DNA of 59,075 bases, from the IMG/VR virus record IMGVR_UViG_3300010885_033671, positions 1-59,075 of that record; one strand, 5' to 3'. Position 1 is the stretch's first letter; every line of letters starts with the position of its first letter. Below are positions 36,901 through 43,517 of this stretch, piece by piece. The position numbers and the translations under genes are program-made. This DNA comes from a virus. The notes beneath the pieces were generated by a model, which was not told the origin of the DNA, made no database searches, and saw nothing but the letters and a program-made list of their open reading frames with translations.

Positions 36901-39083
36901 TCGATGATTGAATTAATTCTTTCTTTATTTTGACCTTTTAATTGTTTTTCAACCACAATATTCATAACTGAAGGGTGGTCAACAATCATTTTCCAAGACA
37001 GTGTTCCTGTTCTTGAAGTACTTTTATATGTGTAAATAGGTTCAGGTCTTCCTAAGAAATCTGTTCCTTGGAAAGACGGTGAACTTGTTTCGGTAAATTT
37101 AATATCATATGGTGGAAACCACATAACTCTACCTCCATTCGGTCCTTTTTCACATACGGGTAATTCATCGTAAGTAAATCCAGGTCTACTTGATGTTCTC
37201 CAAGCTAAGTTCTCAATTGAGAACATATATTTTTTAGCGTAACCACCAATACCATTAGGTCCGTCAGCAACAATGTTTGTTGAGCCAGGATTTTTTAATG
37301 GGGCGATATTTAAATTGTATGTATTATCAAATACTGAATTAGTAAATCTTCTTCCTGAAGTAGTAATACCATCAGTTTTTTGTAAGTCAGCATAAGTATA
37401 ATATGGTGTATCCTTAGTGAACACTCTACAATATTCAATACCAACTTCTCCCCCTGTTGTATTATCAGTATAAGACAATACTTGAGAACCTTTGGTCATT
37501 TCTTTATACCCATCATTGAATACTTTACTGACTTGGTTGATTGCATTACCAACGTGTTTTAATCTATTGATTCCCGTAACATTATCCGCAGAATCAACTA
37601 ATCTTTGAGTTTGGTCAAGGATTGACGATTGTTTGAAAGTAATATTTGTTGATTCATCTTTCAGGTAATTTGAACTAATCTGATTAAACTGTTGGTCCAT
37701 ACTTCCTGAACCACCTCCAGGAGTTGCGTGGAATCCAGCATTGTCTTTATACTTAGGTGAAACCCAAACAAATTGACCATCAATACCTCCACCATCACTT
37801 GATGATTTACCCGCAAGACCAAAGTTAATTTGTTTTTCATTACCCTCAAATAAAATACCCAATTCAGACGGACCATATACAGGTGTCTGAACTTGTTTTC
37901 CAAATGGGTCAACAGGGATTTGATTAGAAGGTGAGGTAATTGTTGACGGTTCAGCATTTTTACTACCAACATAATAACCACCTACAAGTGTTCCATTATC
38001 AGGGTTAATTAAATTAACGGCCAAATTAACTAAAGCTTGTCCAACTCCTAATAAACCACCAAAACTTTTTGGATAACCTGGTTTGTATCTATTATAATCA
38101 ATGTTTGCAAATAATGCGGACCTCTGTCCATTACCTGTATTGGCAATAAATATTTCCGATGGGTTTCTTGATTTATTTAAAATCGGTCCTAAGAATCCTC
38201 CTGTTAATTGATTCGTTACATTTAACGCGTTTGATGTTTGTGGTGTTTGACTATTTAAATCATTCTCATCAAAATAATCTCCAGGGATTGGTGAAACAGG
38301 CCAATACGCTCCCGCCAATCTTGTTGCAAAGTCAATTGCCGCAAAAACAGGGTTTTCAGGAACCGTGATTTTCCAATTTTTATAAATTAAAGGTTGTTGT
38401 CCTGTGGCTAATAAACTTGCCTCAAAAGGGTCTTGTAGTGATTGTAAGTTAACCGCACCAACAGTATTTTGATAAATCTCAAGGGCTATTCTATCTTCAA
38501 ATAAACTTTTTAATGTTATTGCACCTATCTTAGCAAGATAAGAATCTTGAGATAATGGTCCGTCAGAACCAACAGGTGACGTTGAAGTTAGAATTTCAAA
38601 CGGTGTGTATAATGAAGGTACAAACGTTGGTGGATTCCAATATGGTTGATAAATTTTATTATTGTTTTGAAGGGTATCAATAATAACCATGTCTTTAAAT
38701 CCTCCATCAGGTCCATATCTATTTTCAATATATCCCGCATCAATATAAAATTCATTAACTAAATCTAAAACAGTATCGTTAGGACTATACTCACCTTGAT
38801 TTGAGTTAACAGGTAACGGTGGGTTATTGTAAGTAATATTTAAATTATAACCCCCCTCAGGACCATATTCATTTAATGGATATAGTTGTTGTGCAAAAGG
38901 GTCATCACTTATTAAACTATCAGGAGAATCTATCACTTCTGAGACGTTTTGGACTACCTCATAACTAATAGGACCCGAAGGTGGAGTGTATACACCTGAA
39001 ACAGTATATGGTGCCAAATTTTTAGATAGTAAACTATCTCTAAAACTTGCGGACGATGTGAAAGATAATGTACTCCCTGTCAT
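33972..39083 (-). CDS. Giant baseplate protein with an OmpA-like domain
   Basis: The product has 1703 residues. Residues about 640-790 include the strand FLGRPEPIYTYKSTSRTGTL followed by SWKMIVDHPSVM. This is the tube-like fold of baseplate tail-tube initiators (gp48/gp54-type), and a similar tube-like segment recurs near 1200. At about 930-1050, ITVTLIGSASAPAQENYNKN leads into LSQRRIDSVKKFFKTF, the OmpA/MotB C-terminal motif that binds peptidoglycan diaminopimelate. The C-terminus is Lys/Glu-rich and helical. A TATTTAT element lies 15 bases before the ATG. It is probably the baseplate core and tube cap, with a wall-anchoring domain inserted. Very large for a single baseplate subunit, so it may be a fusion. 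Confidence 0.65.
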   Translation of the reverse strand: MTGSTLSFTSSASFRDSLLSKNLAPYTVSGVYTPPSGPISYEVVQNVSEVIDSPDSLISDDPFAQQLYPLNEYGPEGGYNLNITYNNPPLPVNSNQGEYSPNDTVLDLVNEFYIDAGYIENRYGPDGGFKDMVIIDTLQNNNKIYQPYWNPPTFVPSLYTPFEILTSTSPVGSDGPLSQDSYLAKIGAITLKSLFEDRIALEIYQNTVGAVNLQSLQDPFEASLLATGQQPLIYKNWKITVPENPVFAAIDFATRLAGAYWPVSPIPGDYFDENDLNSQTPQTSNALNVTNQLTGGFLGPILNKSRNPSEIFIANTGNGQRSALFANIDYNRYKPGYPKSFGGLLGVGQALVNLAVNLINPDNGTLVGGYYVGSKNAEPSTITSPSNQIPVDPFGKQVQTPVYGPSELGILFEGNEKQINFGLAGKSSSDGGGIDGQFVWVSPKYKDNAGFHATPGGGSGSMDQQFNQISSNYLKDESTNITFKQSSILDQTQRLVDSADNVTGINRLKHVGNAINQVSKVFNDGYKEMTKGSQVLSYTDNTTGGEVGIEYCRVFTKDTPYYTYADLQKTDGITTSGRRFTNSVFDNTYNLNIAPLKNPGSTNIVADGPNGIGGYAKKYMFSIENLAWRTSSRPGFTYDELPVCEKGPNGGRVMWFPPYDIKFTETSSPSFQGTDFLGRPEPIYTYKSTSRTGTLSWKMIVDHPSVMNIVVEKQLKGQNKERINSIIDSFFAGCVKFDIYELAKKFNTIPVKDLYTYQEILNNPRLTDEELSGINKSIPKENTDTSGDNQNTNTGSKTTEDTTGSGFIDTFKELAFYFHNDRPDPNTNSTVSSLSYDQTFGPYEALLPTYVTKANTLFSDTANFCKKTGNVVGTSGDAKTNIDLGETYDVYCKNAKPVEDFFNKVVKSNYNKIANDDENFIKKAYEIINDKKGEITVTLIGSASAPAQENYNKNLSQRRIDSVKKFFKTFKTKDGISIGDFIDKKFFIKSEPGNGENIVIPKGELGIGFEVDCTIDISGGTANITDNKSADVYSVNAMACRRVKFSEIKVTIPPIVEPVTPEVPKEIQTINVDVPKPAPTVEYVQKLKEGISKKILRNLLSECDYFEVVKEENPMVYDSFKEKIRYFNPAFHSTTPEGLNARLTFLNQCVRPGETIPVIGTDGKPKYNDAVNTSFGAPPVLILRLGDFINTKIIPTALSFTYDPLMLDLNPEGIGIQPMIASVSMSFNIIGGMGLKEPVEQLQNALSFNYYANTEIYDERAVWTEDTSALDKQVVDAILASQTPATTKDVTNPPTNNGGTTIGEIITNIPIVSGQTGEIGYQKIMDSLLTETKNYFELVTNKLESINSSYNYGVVQMLNIQRQFTGGTISGQTSPLNLESPVDIYGKPVYTENGTDLIKLQFTNAISDINSNTNPILVKLLPHQFPDSVLRDVRTNMIQYLNSMESTFSNGITTTMQEVVTFEQTYVQIIRKLDLIADLTDGKILDTNLPRVYNLSATTQVSSSSKTSTPVPSTTYEEFGYDYLTLNKATTKFNDLLGSADYQVAFGTSPWNGGNFRVLNTNVLKDEYDKTFFFIMARILSDKNKKDEFINYVIKGTLVNVTTPVKLKNKFEKIVDDLSDDYKKELKDEEKMFDKLKKEKVYKDLTNGIEDTMYPKGKTRKFEYDTVPNPATEAAQKEKILNLYKSINVNDVVTTYKGKIKFT

Positions 39084-39098
39084 GTATTATTTTTATTT

Positions 39099-39105
39099 AT
39101 AAATA
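39099..39105 (-). promoter_or_regulatory. TATTTAT promoter-like element
   Basis: The coding strand reads AACCTATTTATAAATAAAAA, with 15 bases to the ATG at 39083. It separates the baseplate genes from the tape measure gene. Confidence 0.55.
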
Positions 39106-39121
39106 GGTTTCATCTTTATTT

Positions 39122-40975
39122 TTACACCATATTACCAAGATTCATCATTTGTTTTCTTGCTTCAATAGGGTTTAAAGGACCTGAACCATTACTATCACTC
39201 AAACCTTTTTGAAATGCACTAATCATTTGTTGTCTAACTGATTGGTCATTGAAGGCTAACATTAGTTGAGCGGTGTCAATATTTGAAGGTGCTTCAATCT
39301 TAATATTCAAATTAATATCGGCAGTTGTTTTTGTATCAGTTTGAGTTGAATTCCCTGAATTTTTATTTCCATCAAGATTAGTTCCTCCTGCCATTACTAA
39401 TTTATCTTCAGGGTGTGTTTCAATAGTAAAATCTTTCACTTTAATATTTTCATGTTCAGCAACCGCATTAACTGTACTTTTACCAATTTTTTCAAACGCC
39501 GTTATTACAGGATTTGTTGATTTCCCCAATTCGTCAATAACAGTTTTAGTATTTTCAAACGATTCTTTAAAAGCAGTATCTAAAAATTTTGCGGTTCCTG
39601 CGGCAGCACCCATAAGAGCTTCCATAGGTTTACCATCACCAATAGCTTTTATAAAGTTATCTAAACCTTCACCCATATTCTCTCGTAGTCCTTTAATTGA
39701 AAACGATTCCCCTGGTATTTTTGGAACTTTTGAGTATACTTCTCTACCCGCGTTTTGTGCGTCAGTAATACTTTTAGTACCCGCCAATGCGTATCCCGTT
39801 CTACCTGCCAAAGTTTTAAGACTTGCATCCATAGACTGTTGAGTATTTAATTGGTCCTTGGCCAAGTCCTCCATACTTTTTGGGGCTGAGGCTTCTTTTA
39901 ATTTTTCAATGTCTGAAGGATTAATCTCGGTAATTGATTTTGTAACTTTCTCACCTTTTTCATCAGTCATGGTAATTTTATATTCACCATTGGTGTCCAT
40001 CTCAGCCATATTGGCAATTAACTGTTGTTGTTCTTTTGTTGCAAACTCAGGGAATCTAATCTTAGACATTTTATCATCTAATTCTGCAGAACTTAACGCC
40101 ATTTTTGATAAACTACCTTGTGTTAACCCCATAGAGGATTCAATCTCCATCAATTGTCTTTTAGCCCCTGGCATAATTTCAAAATGTCCATCTTTGTTAA
40201 GTTGAACAAATTGTTGGGACATCTCCCCAATTTGATTCATTAACTCAGCGGGGTCATTTTGTGCCATATCCATTAATCTTAATGGGTCTAATAAATCACC
40301 TTGAGCAACACCTAACCTTTGTAATGACGCTGCCATATCAATTGCGGACTCAGGATTAAACGCTTTCTCCATAGCACCTTTGATATCTGTAACCGAGATT
40401 CGTAAATTAATCGCTTGAGCGGCCATTTTTGCCAAACCTTCAACACCTCCTTGGAATGTGTATTTGTTTAACATGTCCATATTACTTAGAACTTGTGAGG
40501 ATACTGCGGTTGCGTTTACCCCTATTTCTCTTGCGGTATTAACCACCTTCTCCATTTGACTTCCCGCCTGATACGCTGAGTAACCTGCGTCTTTAAATGA
40601 TTTAATCATACCTGCTGAGGCTTCTCCAAGAACTTGTTTTAACGCGTAAATTTTTTCATAAGATTCGGTACTAGCTATTACATTCCTACCTAAACTATCA
40701 CTTATATTTCTTTGAATCTCAGCAATATCTGAAAAACCTCCTCCTAAAGCGGTGACACTTGTTACCGCATCGGCCATTGCCGCTTTAATCGCAACAATCT
40801 GTTCTCTACCTTGTCCAAATTGTTTAGTAACTATAGAAGCTGCCTCATCAACCTCCTTAATTTGTTTTTTAATTTCGTCAACATTAAAGTTAGACATGAA
40901 TGCAGTCTTAAACTCACTAAGTAGATTACTTGTGTAAGATTTTATATCATTTATAGTACCACCTGAATCAGCCAT
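39122..40975 (-). CDS. Tail tape measure protein (gp29-like)
   Basis: At 617 residues it is close to T4 gp29 (590). It is long, mostly helical and Ala/Met/Gln-rich (FKTAFMSNFNVDEIKKQIKE, AAMADAVTSVTALGG, LAKMAAQAINLRISV), and has an amphipathic Ala/Gly segment (MEALMGAAAGTAKFLDTAF, about 455-475) that could contact membranes at ejection. It follows tube and chaperone genes, the near-universal order in tailed phages. Tail length would be set by this chain. It has its own TATTTAT element 15 bases upstream. The assignment rests on composition, size and order more than on motifs. Confidence 0.75.
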   Translation of the reverse strand: MADSGGTINDIKSYTSNLLSEFKTAFMSNFNVDEIKKQIKEVDEAASIVTKQFGQGREQIVAIKAAMADAVTSVTALGGGFSDIAEIQRNISDSLGRNVIASTESYEKIYALKQVLGEASAGMIKSFKDAGYSAYQAGSQMEKVVNTAREIGVNATAVSSQVLSNMDMLNKYTFQGGVEGLAKMAAQAINLRISVTDIKGAMEKAFNPESAIDMAASLQRLGVAQGDLLDPLRLMDMAQNDPAELMNQIGEMSQQFVQLNKDGHFEIMPGAKRQLMEIESSMGLTQGSLSKMALSSAELDDKMSKIRFPEFATKEQQQLIANMAEMDTNGEYKITMTDEKGEKVTKSITEINPSDIEKLKEASAPKSMEDLAKDQLNTQQSMDASLKTLAGRTGYALAGTKSITDAQNAGREVYSKVPKIPGESFSIKGLRENMGEGLDNFIKAIGDGKPMEALMGAAAGTAKFLDTAFKESFENTKTVIDELGKSTNPVITAFEKIGKSTVNAVAEHENIKVKDFTIETHPEDKLVMAGGTNLDGNKNSGNSTQTDTKTTADINLNIKIEAPSNIDTAQLMLAFNDQSVRQQMISAFQKGLSDSNGSGPLNPIEARKQMMNLGNMV

Positions 40976-40990
40976 TTAAGTTGTTTTATT

Positions 40991-40997
40991 ATAAATA
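40991..40997 (-). promoter_or_regulatory. TATTTAT promoter-like element of the tape measure gene
   Basis: The coding strand reads TATGTATTTATAATAAAAC, 15 bases before the ATG at 40975. It directly abuts the terminator-like hairpin 40997-41041. Confidence 0.55.
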
Positions 40998-41041
40998 CAT
41001 AACACACCCCTTTTTTAAATTAATTTTTGGGTGTGTTATGT
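40997..41041 (-). terminator. Strong hairpin after the small chaperone ORF
   Basis: A perfect 13-bp stem (ACATAACACACCC at 40997-41009, GGGTGTGTTATGT at 41029-41041) with a 19-base A/T loop spans the stop codon at 41020-41022. It is followed on the minus strand by ATTTATAATAAAAC, which is also the tape measure promoter element. Terminator or RNA-processing site. Confidence 0.65.
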
Positions 41042-41205
41042 TCTATGATTTTATCAATAAGAAATTTTCTCATGTAGGTCGGCATAATATGGAAATCAGA
41101 ATACGATGTTCTGAGAAACTTAGCCATTAGGTAGTACTCCTCAATAAGATATTGTCGGTAATTAGAAGAAAGGCCGAAAAAACTCCACCCCAAAGGCAAC
41201 TTCAA
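41020..41205 (-). CDS. Small ORF overlapping the gp26-like gene; possible frameshift extension
   Basis: The frame encodes up to 61 residues, including NYRQYLIEEYYLMAKFLRTS and MPTYMRKFLIDKIIEHN. That is a compact helical module like the short proteins that follow gp26-type genes in T4-like phages. The only upstream starts are TTG codons inside the upstream gene (41205, 41199, 41193), and there is no clear ribosome site. The overlap of 44 bases, the TTTTTTC run at 41182-41176 and the position before the tape measure gene suggest it is made as a +1 (or -2) frameshift extension, as with lambda gpG/gpGT. As a stand-alone protein it could also be translated by coupling. Confidence 0.55.
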   Translation of the reverse strand: MKLPLGWSFFGLSSNYRQYLIEEYYLMAKFLRTSYSDFHIMPTYMRKFLIDKIIEHNTPKN

Positions 41206-41920
41206 AGGTTACCAATTCTCCAGACGGGGCTTGTAGTGTTTTTGTTAGGTCTAAAGACGGTTCATTATCTTTCATAAATTTACGGATATACTTTGAGTCC
41301 ATAATTGGTAACGCTTCAATAAACATTGCAATCTGTCCTTTATCGGTAGTACCGTCAACTTCTTGGATTTGTTTATTTAATCTCCATGTCACAGTTGGTG
41401 CGACTCTACCTGCAGGGTATTGGTCAGCCATTTTACCCAATTCCATAACCTCACCATAAGTTAATGGTTTAAGTTTAACAGTTACACCTGTTTTAGGTAA
41501 TTTAGTTGTAAATAAACCGTTATCATCAGGTTTATATTCACACTGTTTAATATTCAATTCATCTAAAATGATTGTTGAAGTGAATGGTTTTCCTGTCTTG
41601 GGGTCATTTAAAGTGACGTTATACTCAGGTCCAAATGATGTGTTTCTTAAAAAAATCATCAACGCTTCAATATCACCATTCAAAAGTTCATCAGGTCTAA
41701 TATCAGTTTCGTATAGTTTATTTCTAAGTAATGAAAGAATTACATCAGTGTTTGCGTTTTGAGCAGCCCCCAATAATATATTTTCATCGTTCGCGGTTAA
41801 ATAACCTACTTTAACAGTTTTCTTTTTTGATTTGTAAAATACACCTCCTGTGGGTAATCCTACAACGTCATGTGGTAGACTAAACCCTTCAGTTCCAGCT
41901 TTAATTAAATCTTGGTCCAT
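41162..41920 (-). CDS. Baseplate hub assembly protein, gp26-like (T4 baseplate family)
   Basis: The product has 252 residues (T4 gp26 has 208). Family-type features in order are LPTGGVFYKSKKKTVKVGYL (about 22-41), TANDENILLGAAQ, LRNTSFGPEYNV, DELNIKQCEY, LPKTGVTVKLKPLTYGE (about 140), FIEALPIMDSKYIRKFM and the C-terminal FEVAFGVEFFRPFF. Cognate proteins act in hub assembly or as tape measure chaperones. It lies between the tail tube and tape measure genes. A degenerate TATTTTAT element lies 17 bases before the ATG. The coding end TTT TTT CGG is a candidate frameshift site leading to the overlapping small ORF (248 plus 51 residues). Confidence 0.7.
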   Translation of the reverse strand: MDQDLIKAGTEGFSLPHDVVGLPTGGVFYKSKKKTVKVGYLTANDENILLGAAQNANTDVILSLLRNKLYETDIRPDELLNGDIEALMIFLRNTSFGPEYNVTLNDPKTGKPFTSTIILDELNIKQCEYKPDDNGLFTTKLPKTGVTVKLKPLTYGEVMELGKMADQYPAGRVAPTVTWRLNKQIQEVDGTTDKGQIAMFIEALPIMDSKYIRKFMKDNEPSLDLTKTLQAPSGELVTFEVAFGVEFFRPFF

Positions 41921-41993
41921 AATATGTTTGTTTTATTATAAAATATAGGTTACCTTTGTTTTTTATAAAGAGAATACTTTTTTTACAAAAAAA

Positions 41994-42019
41994 AATCCCG
42001 TACATTTCTGCACAGGATT
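41994..42019 (-). terminator. Terminator after the tail tube gene
   Basis: An imperfect stem (AATCC.GT / AC.GGATT, one mismatch) lies 23 bases after the tube gene stop and is followed on the minus strand by a run of nine T. Good intrinsic terminator geometry for a highly expressed gene. Confidence 0.65.
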
Positions 42020-42042
42020 CATTTATAATAATAAAACAAAAA

Positions 42043-42531
42043 TTAGTAAACTAAAATACAACGGTCCATACGTAATGTCGCAGTAATACTTGCGATAGCA
42101 TCAGTATTGTAAGCTAAGGTGTCAAAGTTAACGTCAGATAAAAAAGTACCTTCCATAATCCATTTTTCCACAACAACTCCTGTTGGGTCTAACATTTCAA
42201 GGTCAATGTTTTTCTTATAACCTGCAGCATAACCCATACGACCTGTTACAGACTCAGCACATAAACGTACCCATTCCATTAAGGCTTGTGATGCAGAAGG
42301 TCCGATAGGGTCACGGAATTTAGCGTTAATAGTTCCCCATGTGAAACGTCCTGCAACATACGTTGAAGTATTTAAGAACGGAATCTCAACAGGGTTAATT
42401 GTTATATGAGGTCTTGATGTTGATTCCACAAACCATTCGTTAATTCCCAAAGTAGAAGGGAAACGAAGAATGAACCTGTTTTGTCTTTTCGGTTCGTAAG
42501 GAATCGGCATTTTCATTAGTAAATCAGCCAT
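42043..42531 (-). CDS. gp19: Tail tube protein, gp19-like
   Basis: The 162-residue product is almost the length of T4 gp19 (163). It shows the tube fold sequence order: YEPKRQNRFILRFP, NEWFVESTSRPHITINPVEI, WGTINAKFRDPIGPSASQAL, MEWVRLCAESVTGRMGYAAGY, then KWIMEGTFLSDVNF. It polymerises into the inner tail tube. It is expressed alone, between a TATTTAT element 36 bases upstream and a terminator downstream, consistent with high copy number. No oddity was seen. Confidence 0.93.
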   Translation of the reverse strand: MADLLMKMPIPYEPKRQNRFILRFPSTLGINEWFVESTSRPHITINPVEIPFLNTSTYVAGRFTWGTINAKFRDPIGPSASQALMEWVRLCAESVTGRMGYAAGYKKNIDLEMLDPTGVVVEKWIMEGTFLSDVNFDTLAYNTDAIASITATLRMDRCILVY

Positions 42532-42567
42532 TGTATTGTTTTTTGTTTTTTTGTTTAGTTTATTTCT

Positions 42568-42574
42568 ATAAATA
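42568..42574 (-). promoter_or_regulatory. TATTTAT promoter-like element of the tail tube gene
   Basis: The coding strand reads GTATATTTATAGAAAT, 36 bases before the ATG at 42531. The spacing matches that of the tail sheath (37), the other abundant tail protein. The gap 42532-42639 holds only this element and an A/T-rich leader. Confidence 0.5.
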
Positions 42575-42639
42575 TACAGAGATGAAATTTTTTCTCTTTA
42601 CTTTTATTTTTTTAATTTTAATCTTCTACTAGTCCAGTT

Positions 42640-43464
42640 CTAGTAATTCTTTTTACCTTCTTTACTTGTATGATAAATATTTAAGTCGTCTTTATCAAAA
42701 TTCTTTCTCATTGTTTCTACATTCCTTATATCGTCATCTGAAAAACCTATCTTAGGTAATACAAATCTGTTGGATACTTTATTCTTTAAATATGCCTGTT
42801 TATTAATATTTGAAGAAGTTTCTTTAATATAGTTAATAAATTCTTTCATCGCTTTAACTTTACCTTCTTCAGGATTAGTTGCGGAACCTTCACCATAACT
42901 TACAGGATGATATTTACATAAGTCCAAATATTCACGAATCATTTCTTTTGGAGACGTATTTTCTTGGTCGGCTAATTCACGATATTTTTCTAAATTCTTA
43001 ACTAACTCTTTTGAAGATATTCCATTTCGGTTTGAAATGATAAGGTTATAGATTGCTTCCTTTAATACACTTGGGGTATGTCCTCTTGCAGTTATTATTG
43101 AGAAGATAGACCCATTATTAATTGCTTCCACAAAGTCGTCCCATGCAGGTCCTGGTTTTGCGGTTAAAGAATCAATAATAAATTGTTTGTCACCTTTAAC
43201 ACCAAAGTATCTGAAAGGTTCCTCAGCAAAACCAACAATAGTATGTCCCTCGTATTCAAAAGGTTCTTTACCAATTTCAGTTCTATATTCCGCAAAGTCT
43301 TCAGTTGTCATTCCAACCTCATCACCACTTTCATCTTTTAAAATAATTTTTGTTGGCATAATCATGATATTATCATCCCAATCAAAAGCATAATACTTCA
43401 TGTCAGGAGTTCCCTCCTCAGTCAACCCTTCATTAATATATCTTCCTTTTCTTATCATTGTCAT
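42640..43464 (-). CDS. HAD-superfamily phosphatase-like protein in the tail cluster
   Basis: The product is about 274 residues. YAFDWDDNIMIMPTKI (about 26) is HAD motif I (DxD), SIITARGHTPS (about 120) fits motif II, and IGFSDDD near the C-terminus fits the acidic motif III. The N-terminus GRYINEGLTEEG holds [IL]-x-E sites like other ITE-leader proteins here. I prefer ATG 43464 (or 43458); a TTG at 43482 falls inside the terminator hairpin upstream of the promoter element and is unlikely. It is a single-gene unit between sheath and tube. Substrate is unknown; nucleotide or nucleic-acid-end phosphatase activity is possible. Why an enzyme lies here is unclear. Confidence 0.7.
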   Translation of the reverse strand: MTMIRKGRYINEGLTEEGTPDMKYYAFDWDDNIMIMPTKIILKDESGDEVGMTTEDFAEYRTEIGKEPFEYEGHTIVGFAEEPFRYFGVKGDKQFIIDSLTAKPGPAWDDFVEAINNGSIFSIITARGHTPSVLKEAIYNLIISNRNGISSKELVKNLEKYRELADQENTSPKEMIREYLDLCKYHPVSYGEGSATNPEEGKVKAMKEFINYIKETSSNINKQAYLKNKVSNRFVLPKIGFSDDDIRNVETMRKNFDKDDLNIYHTSKEGKKNY

Positions 43465-43468
43465 ATTA

Positions 43469-43475
43469 ATAAATA
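43469..43475 (-). promoter_or_regulatory. TATTTAT element directly before the HAD gene
   Basis: The coding strand reads CCTTATTTATTAATATG, 4 bases before ATG 43464 and 10 before ATG 43458. It abuts the 3' arm of the sheath terminator. Confidence 0.45.
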
Positions 43476-43507
43476 AGGACAAGCCGATTTTTTAACCGAC
43501 TTGTCCT
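43476..43507 (-). terminator. Terminator after the tail sheath gene
   Basis: An 8-bp perfect stem (AGGACAAG/CTTGTCCT), extendable inward by CCG/CGG-type pairs, starts 11 bases after the sheath stop. It is followed on the minus strand by TATTTATTAAT, which doubles as the HAD gene promoter element. Confidence 0.65.
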
Positions 43508-43517
43508 AAAATTATTT

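Noticed and set aside
42627-42645. TACTAG/CTAGTA hairpin as a terminator of the HAD gene
   Set aside because: The stem is short and followed by an A-rich rather than U-rich stretch on the minus strand.
43465-43482. TTG start for the HAD gene
   Set aside because: It lies within the sheath terminator and upstream of the promoter-like element, so ATG 43464 or 43458 is more likely.
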